Assembly (NCBI GenBank): GCA_023212695.1 | Contig: JALCCG010000011.1 | Coordinates: forward strand, 108,358-172,357 | Origin: Sporisorium sorghi | Lineage: Eukaryota; Basidiomycota; Ustilaginomycetes; Ustilaginales; Ustilaginaceae | Direction of reading: 5' to 3' | Length of the DNA stretch: 64,000 bases | In this document: positions 32,216 to 42,719 of the stretch, one piece after another | How the letters are laid out: the number at the start of each line of letters is the position of its first letter | How positions within the stretch are numbered: the stretch's first letter is position 1 | The notes under the pieces: generated by a model | The model's input: only the letters and a program-made list of their open reading frames with translations | What the model was told of the DNA's origin: nothing | The model's database searches: none | Made by a program: the position numbers and the translations under genes

Positions 32216-32940
32216 CGGCCTGAGCAGCTTTAGGAAGCAGCAGCTGCGCCAGGTGACTGAGAGCGGTCGTTAGAAATCGATCAGCCGGAATGCCACCACA
32301 GCAGAAAAGCCTGACGCAAAAAGTTAGGCCGATAAAGCGACCGTGGCTGATGACTCGCTCGCTGAAGCTTGCAAGATGAAAGCAGCAGGTTCGCGCGCAG
32401 AGAGACCACCGTACGAGATTCAAAGTGGGAGTAGCATGCAGCTGTGAATGGTCAAGAGGCGGAGATGTGTGTGATGGTGGGAGGATGTAGACGATGTAGA
32501 CGATCAAGACCATCACGATGCTGATCCCTTAGGCTGACTGTGATGCTCAGGCCCAGCTCTTACGCGGTCTGTGCTGAGAGAGAAAAAAAAAAAAAATTAA
32601 AAAAAATTACACAGATTAGAACTTTTTTGCTCGAAAGAAAAGAGAAAAAAAAATCTGCACACAAGGCTCCACACCGCATGTCGTGGCCCTGAGTGTCGTT
32701 TGACCGAGCTTGGCCCGATACGCCCGATCGCTCTCCTATCACCCCAACTTAGGCTCAAACACTTGCTGCAGAAGCGATCGACCAATCGCAATGGGAATGA
32801 GGAGTGTTGATGTTTTGCCATGATCGAGGTACAAATACAAGATGTGGCAATGCGGATGAATGCAGAGTTGGGAGATGTGCGATACATGGTGCTGCGCCGA
32901 TCGATAGCGGATGTCCCGATGAAAGGGCCCGTCAGTCATC
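32216..32940. other. Intergenic, UBP12 promoter and BCS1 3' region
   Basis: 725 bp between two minus-strand genes. It has A-rich runs with TTAAAAAAAATT near 32582-32607 and 32640-32652, and no coding signal. The small open frames here overlap the A-rich part and have no recognisable product. Confidence 0.6.
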
Positions 32941-34893
32941 CTACGCATTGTCAGCGTGACGCCTGAAAGCGTTCTCACTGACAAAAGCTTCGACAGCAGC
33001 ACGAGGATCGTCGGGGAAGCGGATGAAGAGACCTTGCAACTCGGCCATGCTGACTCCGCCGCTAGCAGCTGGAGCGGGAGCGGATGATCCGACATCACTT
33101 GCGCGCCTTCCGTCGGGACTCAAGCCCAGAACTGCGCGACGTGCCACTGCCTCTGTTTCGACGATGCGACCAAACTCAGCCGCAAGCTGACGCACCTCCT
33201 GATCTGCTGCTACGACAGCTTCTCGCAGACCAGGTACGGCGCCAAAGCTCTTGTAAGAAAGGTCGACCGAGGCAGTGTCGACGACGCCGGCTGCCGCGGC
33301 GAGCAGCGGTTTCGACGCCTCTACGACAGACGCTGGCAGATCGGCCTGCTTGATCTTGTGCTCTCGCATCGTCGTGCGGTAGAAACGCACCATCAGCTCC
33401 TCCACCTGCTCCCGTTCAGCGTCGCCCAGTTCGGCGATGAGATCGACACGGCCTGGTCGAATGAGAGCCGGATCCAGCTTCTCGATGTGGTTGGTCGTCA
33501 TGAAGATGATACGACTCTCTCCGCTCGCTACACCATCGAGCGCATTCAGCAAGCCCGAAAACGTGACCGAGGCCTGGTAGCCATCCTCGGCAGCCTGCTG
33601 TCTTCCCAAAAACGCAGCATCGACATCTTCGAGCAGCAAGATCGAGCGGTCTGGTGCGTTCGAGAGCAGGTGGTTGAGCTTGTCGTCCGTAAGTCCTCGT
33701 TCAGAAAGGTTGAGTAGGCAGATGTTGAAGTCCAAATGTCCAGCCAAGGCGGTGATGAACGAGGACTTGCCGCTGCCCGGCGCTCCATGAAGCAGGTAGC
33801 CACGTCGATATGGGATGCCGCGTTCTGCGTACCACCGATCGCGCTCCAGGAAGCGCTTGACGTCGCTGACGATGGCCTCCTTCTTGCCTTTGCCTAGCAC
33901 GACGCTGCCCAGCTCGCGTGTCCTCCTCGGTTGACCGAACGGCCTCCATTCAGGGCCCCAGCTCGTGTAGATGACCGTCTTGCCCTCCGTCGACGAGAGT
34001 GCCAGCTGTCGCGCCTCGTCCAGAAGCTGAGGGAACAGATGCGCATATGCAAACAGCGTCGTCAACGTCACCGTCTCCCACGGCGCGCCGGTAGACAGAT
34101 CGACCATCTTGCCGTCTCGTTCACGCGTCAGCCGCATCCATACTCCGCGATATCGGAACCAGTGCGTCCCCGGACCTGGCACTAAGGAGAAACGAGCTTG
34201 TCCACGTTCGGCGGCTTCTGCGTTGGGCGTCGACGCCGAGGCATGCGGGGTATAGTTGGTCTCAACCGACAGTTCATGACTGAGGATGCGTACCGGCGAC
34301 ACCGAAGAACCACTCGAAGCGATCGCAAGTGGGTCGTCTACCTTGTCCTTGCCGCTCTGTATTGACGCTCGATTTGCTGAACGGTCCCGCAGCCCAAGAA
34401 AGTCGACGAAACCCTCCTTCTTTTGCTTGCCGAGCAATCCACGCTCCCGCATCGACTGCGCTCGTGCTTGCGCCGCCATCCAGTGGAGGAACCATGGATG
34501 AGCACGATCCTTCGATGGAATCTCGAGCGAGATGAGTAATCTCCGTTGCGCTGTAGATGCTGCGACCTTGACGCCTCTTCGTGCCATGGCGACCGCACCT
34601 CCGAAGACCATCAACCCTAAACCGCCCGAGAAGATGGGGTTGTCGGCGATCAAGTCGGACAGAAACGAGCCGGTTCCAGAGCCGGAGCTTGTGCTGGGAT
34701 ATGATGGCGGTCTGTTGACTGACGCCGTGCTTGCTTCCTGCGGTGGTAGCGATGAGGCAGCCTGCCCTCCATCGTCGCCTGGATGGGATGCTAGAGCTGC
34801 GCCATCATGCCCGGATGACGATGCCCGGAAACGATCCTCCTCGTTCGACATCCCCGCAGCATCCCTCTTCTGCATCGTTCTGAAGTTGAACAT
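32941..34893 (-). CDS. BCS1: BCS1-type AAA ATPase, mitochondrial inner-membrane chaperone
   Basis: BCS1 translocates and assembles the Rieske iron-sulfur protein into complex III at the mitochondrial inner membrane. This 650-residue protein has a single hydrophobic helix, GLGLMVFGGAVAMARRG, near residues 90-107. The BCS1-specific domain follows (HPWFLHWMAAQA, GPGTHWFRYRGVWMRLTR, ETVTLTTLFA). The AAA module has Walker A GAPGSGKSS at about residues 369-377, Walker B ILLLEDVDAAF, and sensor and arginine motifs MTTNHIEKLDPALIRPGRVD. The C-terminal extension is Ala-rich and ends near a helix, LQGLFIRFPDDPRAAVEAFV. The ATG at 34893 is used; a second Met at residue 7 and a third at 15 are possible. 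The roughly 85-residue Ser-rich N-terminus before the membrane helix is longer than in yeast BCS1. The gene is divergent from CTU1 (303 bp). Confidence 0.92.
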   Translation of the reverse strand: MFNFRTMQKRDAAGMSNEEDRFRASSSGHDGAALASHPGDDGGQAASSLPPQEASTASVNRPPSYPSTSSGSGTGSFLSDLIADNPIFSGGLGLMVFGGAVAMARRGVKVAASTAQRRLLISLEIPSKDRAHPWFLHWMAAQARAQSMRERGLLGKQKKEGFVDFLGLRDRSANRASIQSGKDKVDDPLAIASSGSSVSPVRILSHELSVETNYTPHASASTPNAEAAERGQARFSLVPGPGTHWFRYRGVWMRLTRERDGKMVDLSTGAPWETVTLTTLFAYAHLFPQLLDEARQLALSSTEGKTVIYTSWGPEWRPFGQPRRTRELGSVVLGKGKKEAIVSDVKRFLERDRWYAERGIPYRRGYLLHGAPGSGKSSFITALAGHLDFNICLLNLSERGLTDDKLNHLLSNAPDRSILLLEDVDAAFLGRQQAAEDGYQASVTFSGLLNALDGVASGESRIIFMTTNHIEKLDPALIRPGRVDLIAELGDAEREQVEELMVRFYRTTMREHKIKQADLPASVVEASKPLLAAAAGVVDTASVDLSYKSFGAVPGLREAVVAADQEVRQLAAEFGRIVETEAVARRAVLGLSPDGRRASDVGSSAPAPAASGGVSMAELQGLFIRFPDDPRAAVEAFVSENAFRRHADNA

Positions 34894-35196
34894 GCTGTCC
34901 GAGCAGGGTCAAGGATCCTTGGCTCGTTTCGTCGGTGATCCTTGCGTTCGGTGAAACGGGGCATGAACGAGAAGAAAGAGGTGGAGCTCGCAGCATCAAC
35001 TTTTCGTGAAAGTCGGAAATCGGGACTTGGCTCTCCGTTCAGCCAAGGAAAGAAGACCCTTGCCTCTGCCTTTCTGTTCTCCTCCCAAATCTTCGCGCCT
35101 CGCCACAGCAACGAACACCTCTCTTGCTCATTGCCATCGCCATATCATCGTCCACCTTCACCTAATTCGACCGCTCCTTACATTTGTCTACCCACA

Positions 35197-36408
35197 ATGG
35201 CGCCAAAGCTCTGCGCCATCTGCAACGCCGAGCGTGCAGTGCTGCGTCGACCCAAAACAGCACAGCAGATCTGCAAAGAGTGCTTCTTCCACGTCTTCGA
35301 AACCGAGGTGCACCACACGATCGTCTCGAACAACCTCTTCAAGCGCGGCGACCGCGTTGCCATCGGTGCATCCGGCGGCAAAGACTCCACAGTCCTCGCG
35401 CACTGCATGAAGGTGCTCAACGAGCGCTACGACTACGGCCTGGACCTGTTCCTGCTCAGCATCGACGAGGGCATCACGGGTTACAGAGACGACTCGCTCG
35501 AGACGGTGAAGCGCAACCAGCAGCAGTACCAGCTGCCGCTCAAGGTGCTCGGCTACGGCGAGCTGTACGGGTGGACCATGGACGATATTGTCAAGAGCGT
35601 GGGGCGCAAGAACAACTGCACGTTCTGCGGCGTGTTTCGGCGCCAGGCGCTCGATCGGGGAGCTGCGGCGTTGGGGGTGGATCACATTGTGACTGGTCAC
35701 AATGCGGACGATGTCGCCGAAACCGTGCTGATGAACGTGCTGCGAGGCGACATTGCGCGTCTGGAACGATGCACCGAGATCGTCACCAAAGGACCGGATG
35801 CCGAGGACGCCGACCATCAGGGTTGCGGCTCGAGCGGGTCCAACGGCATCGGCGTCGGCGGCAGCGGCATCCGACGCAGCAAGCCGTTCATGTACGCCTA
35901 CGAAAAGGAGATCGTCATGTACGCCTACTTCAAGAAGCTCGACTATTTCAGCACCGAGTGCATCTACTCGCCCAACGCGTACCGCGGGTATGCACGCACG
36001 TTCCTCAAGGACCTCGAGGCGATCCGGCCGTCGTCGATTGTGGATATTATCCAGTCTGGGCAGAATCTCAAGATCTCGCATGCGGTCAAGCAGGCCAAAA
36101 AGACCGAGCTGCAGAACTGTCTGCGGTGCGGGTACATCTCGTCGAATACGGTGTGCAAGGCGTGCATTTTGCTGGAGGGGCTGGAGAGGGGCACGCCGCA
36201 GTTGGGGATTGGGAGTGAGAAGTCGAGGCGGATCAAGGATATCAGGATGGAGAATGCCAGTAAGGAGGGCGAGGTCGGAGTGGGTAAAGAGGAGAAGGGG
36301 GAAAGACGCATCCCTCAATGGACAGGCGTGGCCAAGGACGCACCGCCAATCAGCGCGTTACCGTTCGTCCCGCCACAGCCGCAGAAGAAGGTTGATCTAA
36401 CCTTCTAA
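35197..36408 (+). CDS. CTU1/NCS6: Cytoplasmic tRNA 2-thiolation protein 1
   Basis: CTU1 with CTU2 thiolates U34 of tRNAs Lys, Glu and Gln, using sulfur relayed by URM1. The 403-residue product has an N-terminal zinc ribbon (CAIC and CKEC), then the PP-loop SGGKDST at residues 59-65. It also has CTFCGVFRR, the conserved [13 protein letters not shown], and a C-terminal zinc ribbon (CLRCG and CKAC). These match the TtcA/CTU1 family throughout. A 25-residue Gly/Ser-rich insertion lies between RCTEIVTKG and [12 protein letters not shown]. The tail after residue 340 is charged and variable. The ATG at 35197 has a good context (CCACAATGG) and directly precedes the first zinc motif; the open frame further upstream is CT-rich leader. 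It is convergent with the WD40 gene, with 152 bp between stops. Confidence 0.97.
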   Translation: MAPKLCAICNAERAVLRRPKTAQQICKECFFHVFETEVHHTIVSNNLFKRGDRVAIGASGGKDSTVLAHCMKVLNERYDYGLDLFLLSIDEGITGYRDDSLETVKRNQQQYQLPLKVLGYGELYGWTMDDIVKSVGRKNNCTFCGVFRRQALDRGAAALGVDHIVTGHNADDVAETVLMNVLRGDIARLERCTEIVTKGPDAEDADHQGCGSSGSNGIGVGGSGIRRSKPFMYAYEKEIVMYAYFKKLDYFSTECIYSPNAYRGYARTFLKDLEAIRPSSIVDIIQSGQNLKISHAVKQAKKTELQNCLRCGYISSNTVCKACILLEGLERGTPQLGIGSEKSRRIKDIRMENASKEGEVGVGKEEKGERRIPQWTGVAKDAPPISALPFVPPQPQKKVDLTF

Positions 36409-36560
36409 TCGCCCTCTTTGCTCACATTCACTGTATTTGTACCCTTTCACACGATCACAAGCCCTTGTTCATCATCACACAAACAGTAGCCTGTTATTCT
36501 AGGTGTTGATGAACAGCCTCTGTTCTTTCGTCCTGCTATACGGGGGATTGCCGGGACTCG

Positions 36561-39317
36561 CTACTCATCATCAGCTCTGCGCGCCAGATCCGCATTGGCC
36601 TCCAAATCCCTCCCCTCATCCCAGATCCACGTCTTGACCGTGCCGTCGTCGCCGCACGACGCCAACAGACTCTGCGCCTTGTTCCAGACGGCACCATACG
36701 CCACATTGTTATTCGTCGACAGCGACGAGGTCAAATCGGAGACGAACGAGCCCGCCGTCCCTGTCGCTGCTGCTGTTGCAGCCGTTGCACCGCCCGCAGC
36801 CTTGTGGCTGGGATGCAGCGTATCGCGCCCATGCCCCTCGAGCGTCTGCAGCACCTCGGACGACTCCTGGTCCCACATGTAGATCAGCCCGTCCTCGGAC
36901 CCGCCGACGAGCAGCGAGGTGTGCGCGAAGCTGCTGCGGATAAAGTTTTTGCTCGTGTTCTGGTGGCCCTTGAAGCGTTTAAGCGGGCGGAGCATGCGGA
37001 GGTCCCAGAGCCGGTTCGAGTTGTCCTTGGACGAACTCAGCAGCAGTGTGCCGGTCTCGTTGATCTCGACGGACGTCACTTCGCCCAGATGCCCGGGGAT
37101 GGTGCGGATGCACAAACCCGAAACCACATCCCAGAAGCGGATGGTCGTGTCCTTGGACGCAGTGACGATGAGGTTGCCTAACGGGTTGAAGATCGCCGAC
37201 GACACGCCTAGCTGATGCCCCGTGAACGTCTTGACGATCGAGCCGGTCTCGACGTCGTACATGCGCACGAGCTTGTCGTACCCCGCCGAAACCACGTGCT
37301 TCTCATCAGGGTGGAAGCGGCAGCTGTACACGTCGCCCATCGCCGCGCGCAGCGTCGTGCGACACTGCGCACTCGCCACATCCCACACTTTCACCGTCGA
37401 GTCCCCCGATGCCGACGCTACATGCCCACCGGTGCGCGTCGAGTCGACATCCCATACGCGGCTGCGGTGCCCCTCGAGCACGCCCTCGCACCGCCCCGTG
37501 TTGGAGTTCCACAGGCGCACCGTATTGTCGCTGCTGCCGCTGACGAGCTTTCGGCCCTCCTCGCCGACGAAGCGCACGCTCTTGACGTTCTTGCGGTGGC
37601 CGCGCATCGTGTGCGCCACCGAGTTGGGCACGATGAACCCGGTGTAGTCATGTAGCAAACCGGAGATGACGGGCGCCTTTTTGGGGTGGTAGCGCGCAAA
37701 CTCGACTTGGTACGCGACGGCTTGGTGGAGCATGGTGAGCAGCCGATGTGGCGGGACGTAGGTGTATCCGTTCGAGGCGGAGCTCTTGGCCGCAGCACCG
37801 CCGGCAGAAACGCTATCGGCCATCATCCCGTCATCCATCAGCTCGAGCGCTTCCCTTCCCTCGCCGCCTCTCGCGACGTTACCGTTCGCAGACCCAGATC
37901 CCGGCAGACCAGCCTCCTTCTCCATCCAGTCCTGCTCCAACATCGCCGCGAACTCCATCACCAGCTTCTCGCGCCCCGGCTGGATCCCCTCCCACGTCGC
38001 GAAGCTCGGCGCGTCCGTCACCGCCTTTGCGGACAGCAGATAACACAGATCCCTGAACTCGGACGGATGCGGCTGGTAATGCTCCAGCGGCTTCAAGCGT
38101 TTATTGAGGAACGTGAAGCCCTTCTGAAACTCCCTATGCTCGATATGCTCGAGGAACTGCTGCTTGTACACGGCGTACAGAAACGCCTTGTGGTTCTTGA
38201 CGAGTGGTTTCTGGAGCAGCTTGTCCACCTCGGGCCAGTCGCCTTCCAAGATATGCCCGCGCAGCTTGCGCGCGTCCAAACCCGCCTCCTCGCGCTCGCG
38301 CCGCTTTATCCCCGCCTCTTCCATCAGCAGCTGGCGCGTCGCGCCGAAGCCTTCGTCAGCGAGCCACTGGTCGATCATGCGGATGATGTCGTTACGGACT
38401 TGCGCGTCGTCCGGACGCAGGATGGCGGTGCGGGACGAGGCGTACGTGGCCTGATTCGGGTTGGTGTCGGCGCGCGAGGTGCTGGCGGTGTGCGCAGTGA
38501 GCTGCCCCACCGTCTGGCCGAGGATGGACGAGTTTTGGTAGTACGGGTGGTAGACGTACGGAGGTGGACGCAAGCCATGCAGTTGGAGATCAGCGACGGT
38601 GTGGTCTCGTGCATCGGCAAGGAGGACTTGCTTGCGACGCTTCCAGGTTTCCTTCGTTCCGCCGCCTGATGTGGATGCGCCGTTGCCGGTAGCGTTCACG
38701 CCGTTGGTGGTGGTGGTGGTGCTGCTTGCTTCTGTTGCCGAGATACCTAGGCCGTTGACTTTGGACAAGTCCGGGTGTGCGCTCGCTGATCGATCGAGAC
38801 TCGATGCAGCAGCCGGCGCTGCACTGACTGCTGCACCTATCGTATTGGAGCGTAGCATCGAACTCGCCACCGTAGGAGAAGCCGGCGCCGTATAGGAGCC
38901 GCTATTCGCTAACGAGCTTGCATCCATCGTTGCCAAAGAAGCGACTGACGGCGTCCTGGCGTCTGCACCTGCTGACGCTCCCATGCTGGGCAGCTTGAAC
39001 GTCGAGGCGCGAGGAGTCAGAGGCACCGGAGAAGGTTGAGCAGACGAGGTCGGGTCAGCCTGAGCTGTCGAGTTGTCGGTCGAGGTCGAGCCGCTAGCGG
39101 CTGTGATGGTGATCTGTGTAGGTGGTGACGGCCGGTCTCCTTGACGTTGCCCGTAGCTGCTGTTTGTTGGTTGTGACCCCTGCATGGTGGAGAGTGTTGG
39201 GTGGCACAAGCACCGTTCGAGAGACGCCTCGATAAAGAAGCTTCGACGTTGGAGACGTGTTACTCTCTGAAGAGCATTCCTTGGTGCTGCACCGATGTGA
39301 GCCTGTGCTACGAGCAC
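36561..39317 (-). CDS. LisH-CTLH-WD40 repeat protein
   Basis: A 918-residue protein, presumably a scaffold. Residues 1-300 are Ser/Thr/Ala-rich and disordered. A LisH motif (IIRMIDQWLADEGFGATRQLL) lies near 303-325. A CTLH-like helical region follows (LRGHILEGDWPEVDKLLQK, YAVYKQQFLEHIEHREFQKG). From about residue 565 there are about seven WD40 repeats, such as HTMRGHRKNVKSVRFVG, LVSGSSDNTVRLWNSNTG and HVASASGDSTVKVWDV. The order LisH-CTLH-WD40 is shared by SMU1, WDR26/GID7 and Topless-like proteins. The CTLH wording here is not clearly that of SMU1, so I name only the architecture. The start at 39317 may be too early; another in-frame ATG about 45 codons downstream (MQGSQPTNSS) is equally plausible. 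Confidence 0.88.
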   Translation of the reverse strand: MLVAQAHIGAAPRNALQRVTRLQRRSFFIEASLERCLCHPTLSTMQGSQPTNSSYGQRQGDRPSPPTQITITAASGSTSTDNSTAQADPTSSAQPSPVPLTPRASTFKLPSMGASAGADARTPSVASLATMDASSLANSGSYTAPASPTVASSMLRSNTIGAAVSAAPAAASSLDRSASAHPDLSKVNGLGISATEASSTTTTTNGVNATGNGASTSGGGTKETWKRRKQVLLADARDHTVADLQLHGLRPPPYVYHPYYQNSSILGQTVGQLTAHTASTSRADTNPNQATYASSRTAILRPDDAQVRNDIIRMIDQWLADEGFGATRQLLMEEAGIKRREREEAGLDARKLRGHILEGDWPEVDKLLQKPLVKNHKAFLYAVYKQQFLEHIEHREFQKGFTFLNKRLKPLEHYQPHPSEFRDLCYLLSAKAVTDAPSFATWEGIQPGREKLVMEFAAMLEQDWMEKEAGLPGSGSANGNVARGGEGREALELMDDGMMADSVSAGGAAAKSSASNGYTYVPPHRLLTMLHQAVAYQVEFARYHPKKAPVISGLLHDYTGFIVPNSVAHTMRGHRKNVKSVRFVGEEGRKLVSGSSDNTVRLWNSNTGRCEGVLEGHRSRVWDVDSTRTGGHVASASGDSTVKVWDVASAQCRTTLRAAMGDVYSCRFHPDEKHVVSAGYDKLVRMYDVETGSIVKTFTGHQLGVSSAIFNPLGNLIVTASKDTTIRFWDVVSGLCIRTIPGHLGEVTSVEINETGTLLLSSSKDNSNRLWDLRMLRPLKRFKGHQNTSKNFIRSSFAHTSLLVGGSEDGLIYMWDQESSEVLQTLEGHGRDTLHPSHKAAGGATAATAAATGTAGSFVSDLTSSLSTNNNVAYGAVWNKAQSLLASCGDDGTVKTWIWDEGRDLEANADLARRADDE

Positions 39318-39737
39318 TGATGGATGGAGTGGTGATCAGACGACAGGGGCAAGCAGAGGAAGCGAGCTTGTTCTACTCCACTCCCTGACGGTTGGACGGG
39401 TCGGCTTGTGCTTTTTTTTTTTTTTTTTCTGTGTGGCTTAGGACCCTTTTTTTTTGGGGGGTCTGTCGATAAAAAATACACTCAGAAAAAGAAAAAGAAA
39501 AAGAAAAAAAGACGTCCAAAAAAAAAAAAAAAAAAAAAAGGTTTCAAAATTGCCCATTTTTTTTAACTTTCCGCGCGAGAAGAAGAACGTTTCAGCACAA
39601 GGCAACTGCCGCACGGACGCTGTGCGAGAGAAAGAGCGGCTTCGACGTGGAATCCAACGCTCGACAGCTTTGCAACAAGCTCCCTGTCTCCTCTCTCCAC
39701 CACCTCTTTCTCTTCAAGTCACAGTCTACCCTTCAAG
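39318..39737. other. Divergent promoter region between the WD40 gene and OST3
   Basis: 420 bp between two divergent starts. It is full of homopolymers: T17 near 39412-39428, T/G-rich 39448-39461, GAAAAA repeats at 39487-39509 and A20 near 39519-39539. Upstream of the OST3 start a CT-rich leader runs to 39737. No gene. Confidence 0.65.
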
Positions 39738-40840
39738 ATGGGAGCCAGCATCGTCACGACGGTCAAGCTCGGCCTGCTAGCGCTGCTCTCGCTCCTCGCC
39801 CTGACCCACATCGTGCCCGGCACGCTTGCACAAACATTCCAGTCCAAAGAGCAGAGCAACCTCTTCAAACGAATCCAATCCTCAAGCAGCGGCTACGTCG
39901 ACGTCGACGCCAACGAGTTCACCTCAATCGTCCAACTCCCACGCGACTTTGCCGTCACCGCCCTACTCACCACCACGACGGGCGGGATCAAGTGCCCACC
40001 ATGCCACGCATTCCAACCCGAATTCGAGAAGCTCGCGCAGCAGTGGAACAAAAACAAGTCCGTCAAGTCGAAAAACGTCTTTGTCAAGGTCGAGTTCAGC
40101 CGAGCACAGCAGATCTTTGCGCAGTTGCAGCTGCAGCACGCACCCGTGCTCTACACCTTCCCTGCGCCGACCAACTCCAACGCACGACCAGATCACATCG
40201 CGTTCGACTTCAACGAGCGCGGGTTCGCTGCGCCCGATGTGGCCGAACACCTCAACAAAGTGCTCAAGACGCAATTTACGTACAGGCAGCCGCTGAACCG
40301 CAAACTCATCATGGGCAGCATCACGGGCGCCATCACGCTCGTCGGCGCCGTGTTTTTCCTTGGGCCGTATGTGCCGCTCCTCTTCCAGTCGAGCAAACCG
40401 ATTTGGATGCTGCTCTGCATCGGTTCCATGATCGTGTTCAACTCGGGGTACATGTGGAACTCGATCCGCGGCGCTCCTTATATCGCTATGGGCCAGGGTG
40501 GTAAGCCGGAGTACTTTGCGGGAGGGTTCCAGAACCAGTACGGCGTGGAGACCCAGATCGTCGCCGCGATCTACTCGTTGTTGGCGTTCAGCTTTCTTGC
40601 GCTGACGGTGCTGGTGCCGGCGCAAAGGGACCCAACGCGGCAGAGGGCGGGCGTGTATGTCTGGTCGGCGATCTTTTTGGCTACGTTCAGTCTGCTGTTT
40701 TACATCTTTAGGACCAAGAAGTAAGTAGACACCGGAAGAAGTTGGTGACAGAATGCTCGAGGATGGGATGGATTGCTGACATGTTTGATTTGGTTTGCCC
40801 TTGCGACAGCCCGAGCTATCCGTTCCGTCTGTTCTTCTAG
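39738..40840 (+). CDS. OST3: Oligosaccharyltransferase subunit OST3/OST6
   Basis: The thioredoxin-fold subunit of the ER oligosaccharyltransferase; it captures glycoprotein substrates by transient disulfides. Exon 1 is 39738-40720, the intron 40721-40809 (89 nt, GTAAGT donor, GCGACAG acceptor), exon 2 40810-40840, giving 337 residues. An N-terminal signal peptide ends near residue 31. The redox motif CPPC is at residues 86-89. Four membrane helices follow, including ITGAITLVGAVFFLGPYVPL and WMLLCIGSMIVFNSGYMW. The 31-nt last exon encodes the conserved NPSYPFRLFF end, so without splicing the family's C-terminus would be lost. It is divergent from the WD40 gene and convergent with the permease gene. 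Confidence 0.95.
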
Positions 40841-41159
40841 CGGCACAAACAGCGAGCGTACAAACGCCTACGATCAGCAGTGTAACAATGAAACAACTCT
40901 GTTCACAAACACCCCATGGATACTCAATCTCACGCTCAACTTGCCGCATTGCCACTGTTTTTGACAAAGCCTGTCTACTGAGACCACATTGCAGCATCTT
41001 GTGCTTCAAGCGCACAGCCAGCCTACACAAACTGAGAGAACGCGACCGAGAGCCGAAGCCCATAACGCCTCTTTTTGATGTTGAAAACATTGCCCTTAGA
41101 ACCGTACTGTTGAACAGGTCCACTTCTGAATCGTGTTGAAACATCTTTTATCGCCTCTA
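40841..41159. other. Intergenic, shared 3' region of OST3 and the permease
   Basis: 319 bp between convergent stop codons. No coding or repeat signal seen. Confidence 0.6.
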
Positions 41160-42719
41160 CTACCTCGCGAACACCCTCTTCTCGAGCATCCTCAGCGGGA
41201 CATACAGCACAAAACTCGCCACCAGCCCGGTCTCAAAGCCCAGATCGCCCGCCCTCTTGGCGATGGGGCCCTGGAACCACACCTGGTCGATGCTCGGCAC
41301 CACCACCGCCAGCGAGATCGCACATGCTCCAATTGCCGCCAAACCGGGCGGGAGACGCTTCCACTGGTTCCAGATCCTCGCGTCGTAACTGCCATAATCG
41401 CGCCTGCGCACCACGACATGATCGGCGAGCACCACGCCGACATACAGACTCGACCAGTAGCCCAGCACGCTCGTCAAGTCCGTCAGGGTCTCGTAGAACC
41501 TCGTGTGACCCACGATCGCGAGGGGCAAGAAGATCGACGTCGCCGCCAGCGGCCACACGAACCGCGGCACGGCCCCGAGCAGCGGCAGCATGGTCTGCAT
41601 GTTCAGCCCGATGCTGTAGATCGTCGCCGAGATATTCCCACACACGCTCAACGCCAGCACTACGATCAAAAACCGCCCAAAGTTGCCCAGAGACCCCGCG
41701 AGGATGAGCTGGAACAGCCGGCCGGAGCTCACGCCCAGCGCTGCTTGCCATTCTGGATTGTCGTACGACGAACACGCAAACGCCGCACCGATCATGACGA
41801 ACGGTACGCACGAGAGCAAGAACCCGGCATAGACGGACCAGAACAGCTTATGCGGTGAAATGTCGGGGCGGAGGTAGTGCGAGACGTCGCTGACGAGGGG
41901 CGAGTAGGAGATGATGAAGCCCGCGATGATGGCTGCGAATCCGAGGACGGATGATGCGCTCGCGGTGGGCTGGTTGCTCGCTACGTGCAAACCTTGCGGT
42001 CCAGTGCCGGCTTCGCCGACGAGGATGCAGAAACATACGAGCGTGGGCAGCCAGAAGAAGCGCTCGAACAGGTGCAGCACGCGGATGCCGCTGAAGCTCA
42101 CCACGAGCGCGATCAGCGCTGCAACGACAATCCCGACATCTGGCGTGAGCGTCGTGCTGCCATCTGCGCGGGACGAGACCGCAGAGAGCGTCTGCCCGCC
42201 CACGATCGAGTTGAGGATGCAGTACCCGATCATCGTCGCTGCATTGAGCACACAGATCACGCTAGCCCCCAAGTAGCCAAACGAAAAGCGACACTGGATC
42301 ATCTGGCGCATCCCCAACCGAGGCCCAAAGAGCGTAAAGTACGCAGGGAAGATGCAGCAGAACGCCCCGACGAACAGCGTGGTCAGCAGCGCAGCCTTCA
42401 TGTCCATCTCGAACAACGACACGAGTGTACCCGCGCTGAACGAGAGCACGTTGACGTTGCACGAGAACCAGACGAGCGACACGCTCCACCAGTCGGTCCC
42501 CGTGCGTTCCGACAGCGTCAGGGGCCGGATGCCGATGGATTCGACGTACACTTTGCCGAGCTTGGTGGCGAGCGCATCGAGTTGCCGGAGAAGAGGGTTG
42601 GATGCGATGGTGCGCTTGTGCTCGCCAATGATGTCCGAGTCGGCGGAGGCGAGCTTGTGATCGTGCTGCGAAGTGGGCGTTTGGTGCTCCAGGTCGAGCT
42701 TGGTTGGTGCGGTCGACAT
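41160..42719 (-). CDS. NCS1-family purine-cytosine permease
   Basis: A 519-residue plasma-membrane symporter of the FCY2 branch of the nucleobase-cation-symport-1 family, importing cytosine and purines with protons. It keeps the family start of helix 1 (ERTGTDWWSVSLVWFSCNVN). It also keeps the helix 3 region with FGPRLGMRQMIQCRFSFGYLG and the SPLVSDVSHYLRPDISPHKLF loop. About 12 hydrophobic helices can be counted. The polar N-terminus with an acidic EHQTPTSQHD stretch is typical. The length agrees with yeast Fcy2-type proteins. No intron. Substrate within the nucleobase range cannot be read from the sequence alone. Confidence 0.93.
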   Translation of the reverse strand: MSTAPTKLDLEHQTPTSQHDHKLASADSDIIGEHKRTIASNPLLRQLDALATKLGKVYVESIGIRPLTLSERTGTDWWSVSLVWFSCNVNVLSFSAGTLVSLFEMDMKAALLTTLFVGAFCCIFPAYFTLFGPRLGMRQMIQCRFSFGYLGASVICVLNAATMIGYCILNSIVGGQTLSAVSSRADGSTTLTPDVGIVVAALIALVVSFSGIRVLHLFERFFWLPTLVCFCILVGEAGTGPQGLHVASNQPTASASSVLGFAAIIAGFIISYSPLVSDVSHYLRPDISPHKLFWSVYAGFLLSCVPFVMIGAAFACSSYDNPEWQAALGVSSGRLFQLILAGSLGNFGRFLIVVLALSVCGNISATIYSIGLNMQTMLPLLGAVPRFVWPLAATSIFLPLAIVGHTRFYETLTDLTSVLGYWSSLYVGVVLADHVVVRRRDYGSYDARIWNQWKRLPPGLAAIGACAISLAVVVPSIDQVWFQGPIAKRAGDLGFETGLVASFVLYVPLRMLEKRVFAR

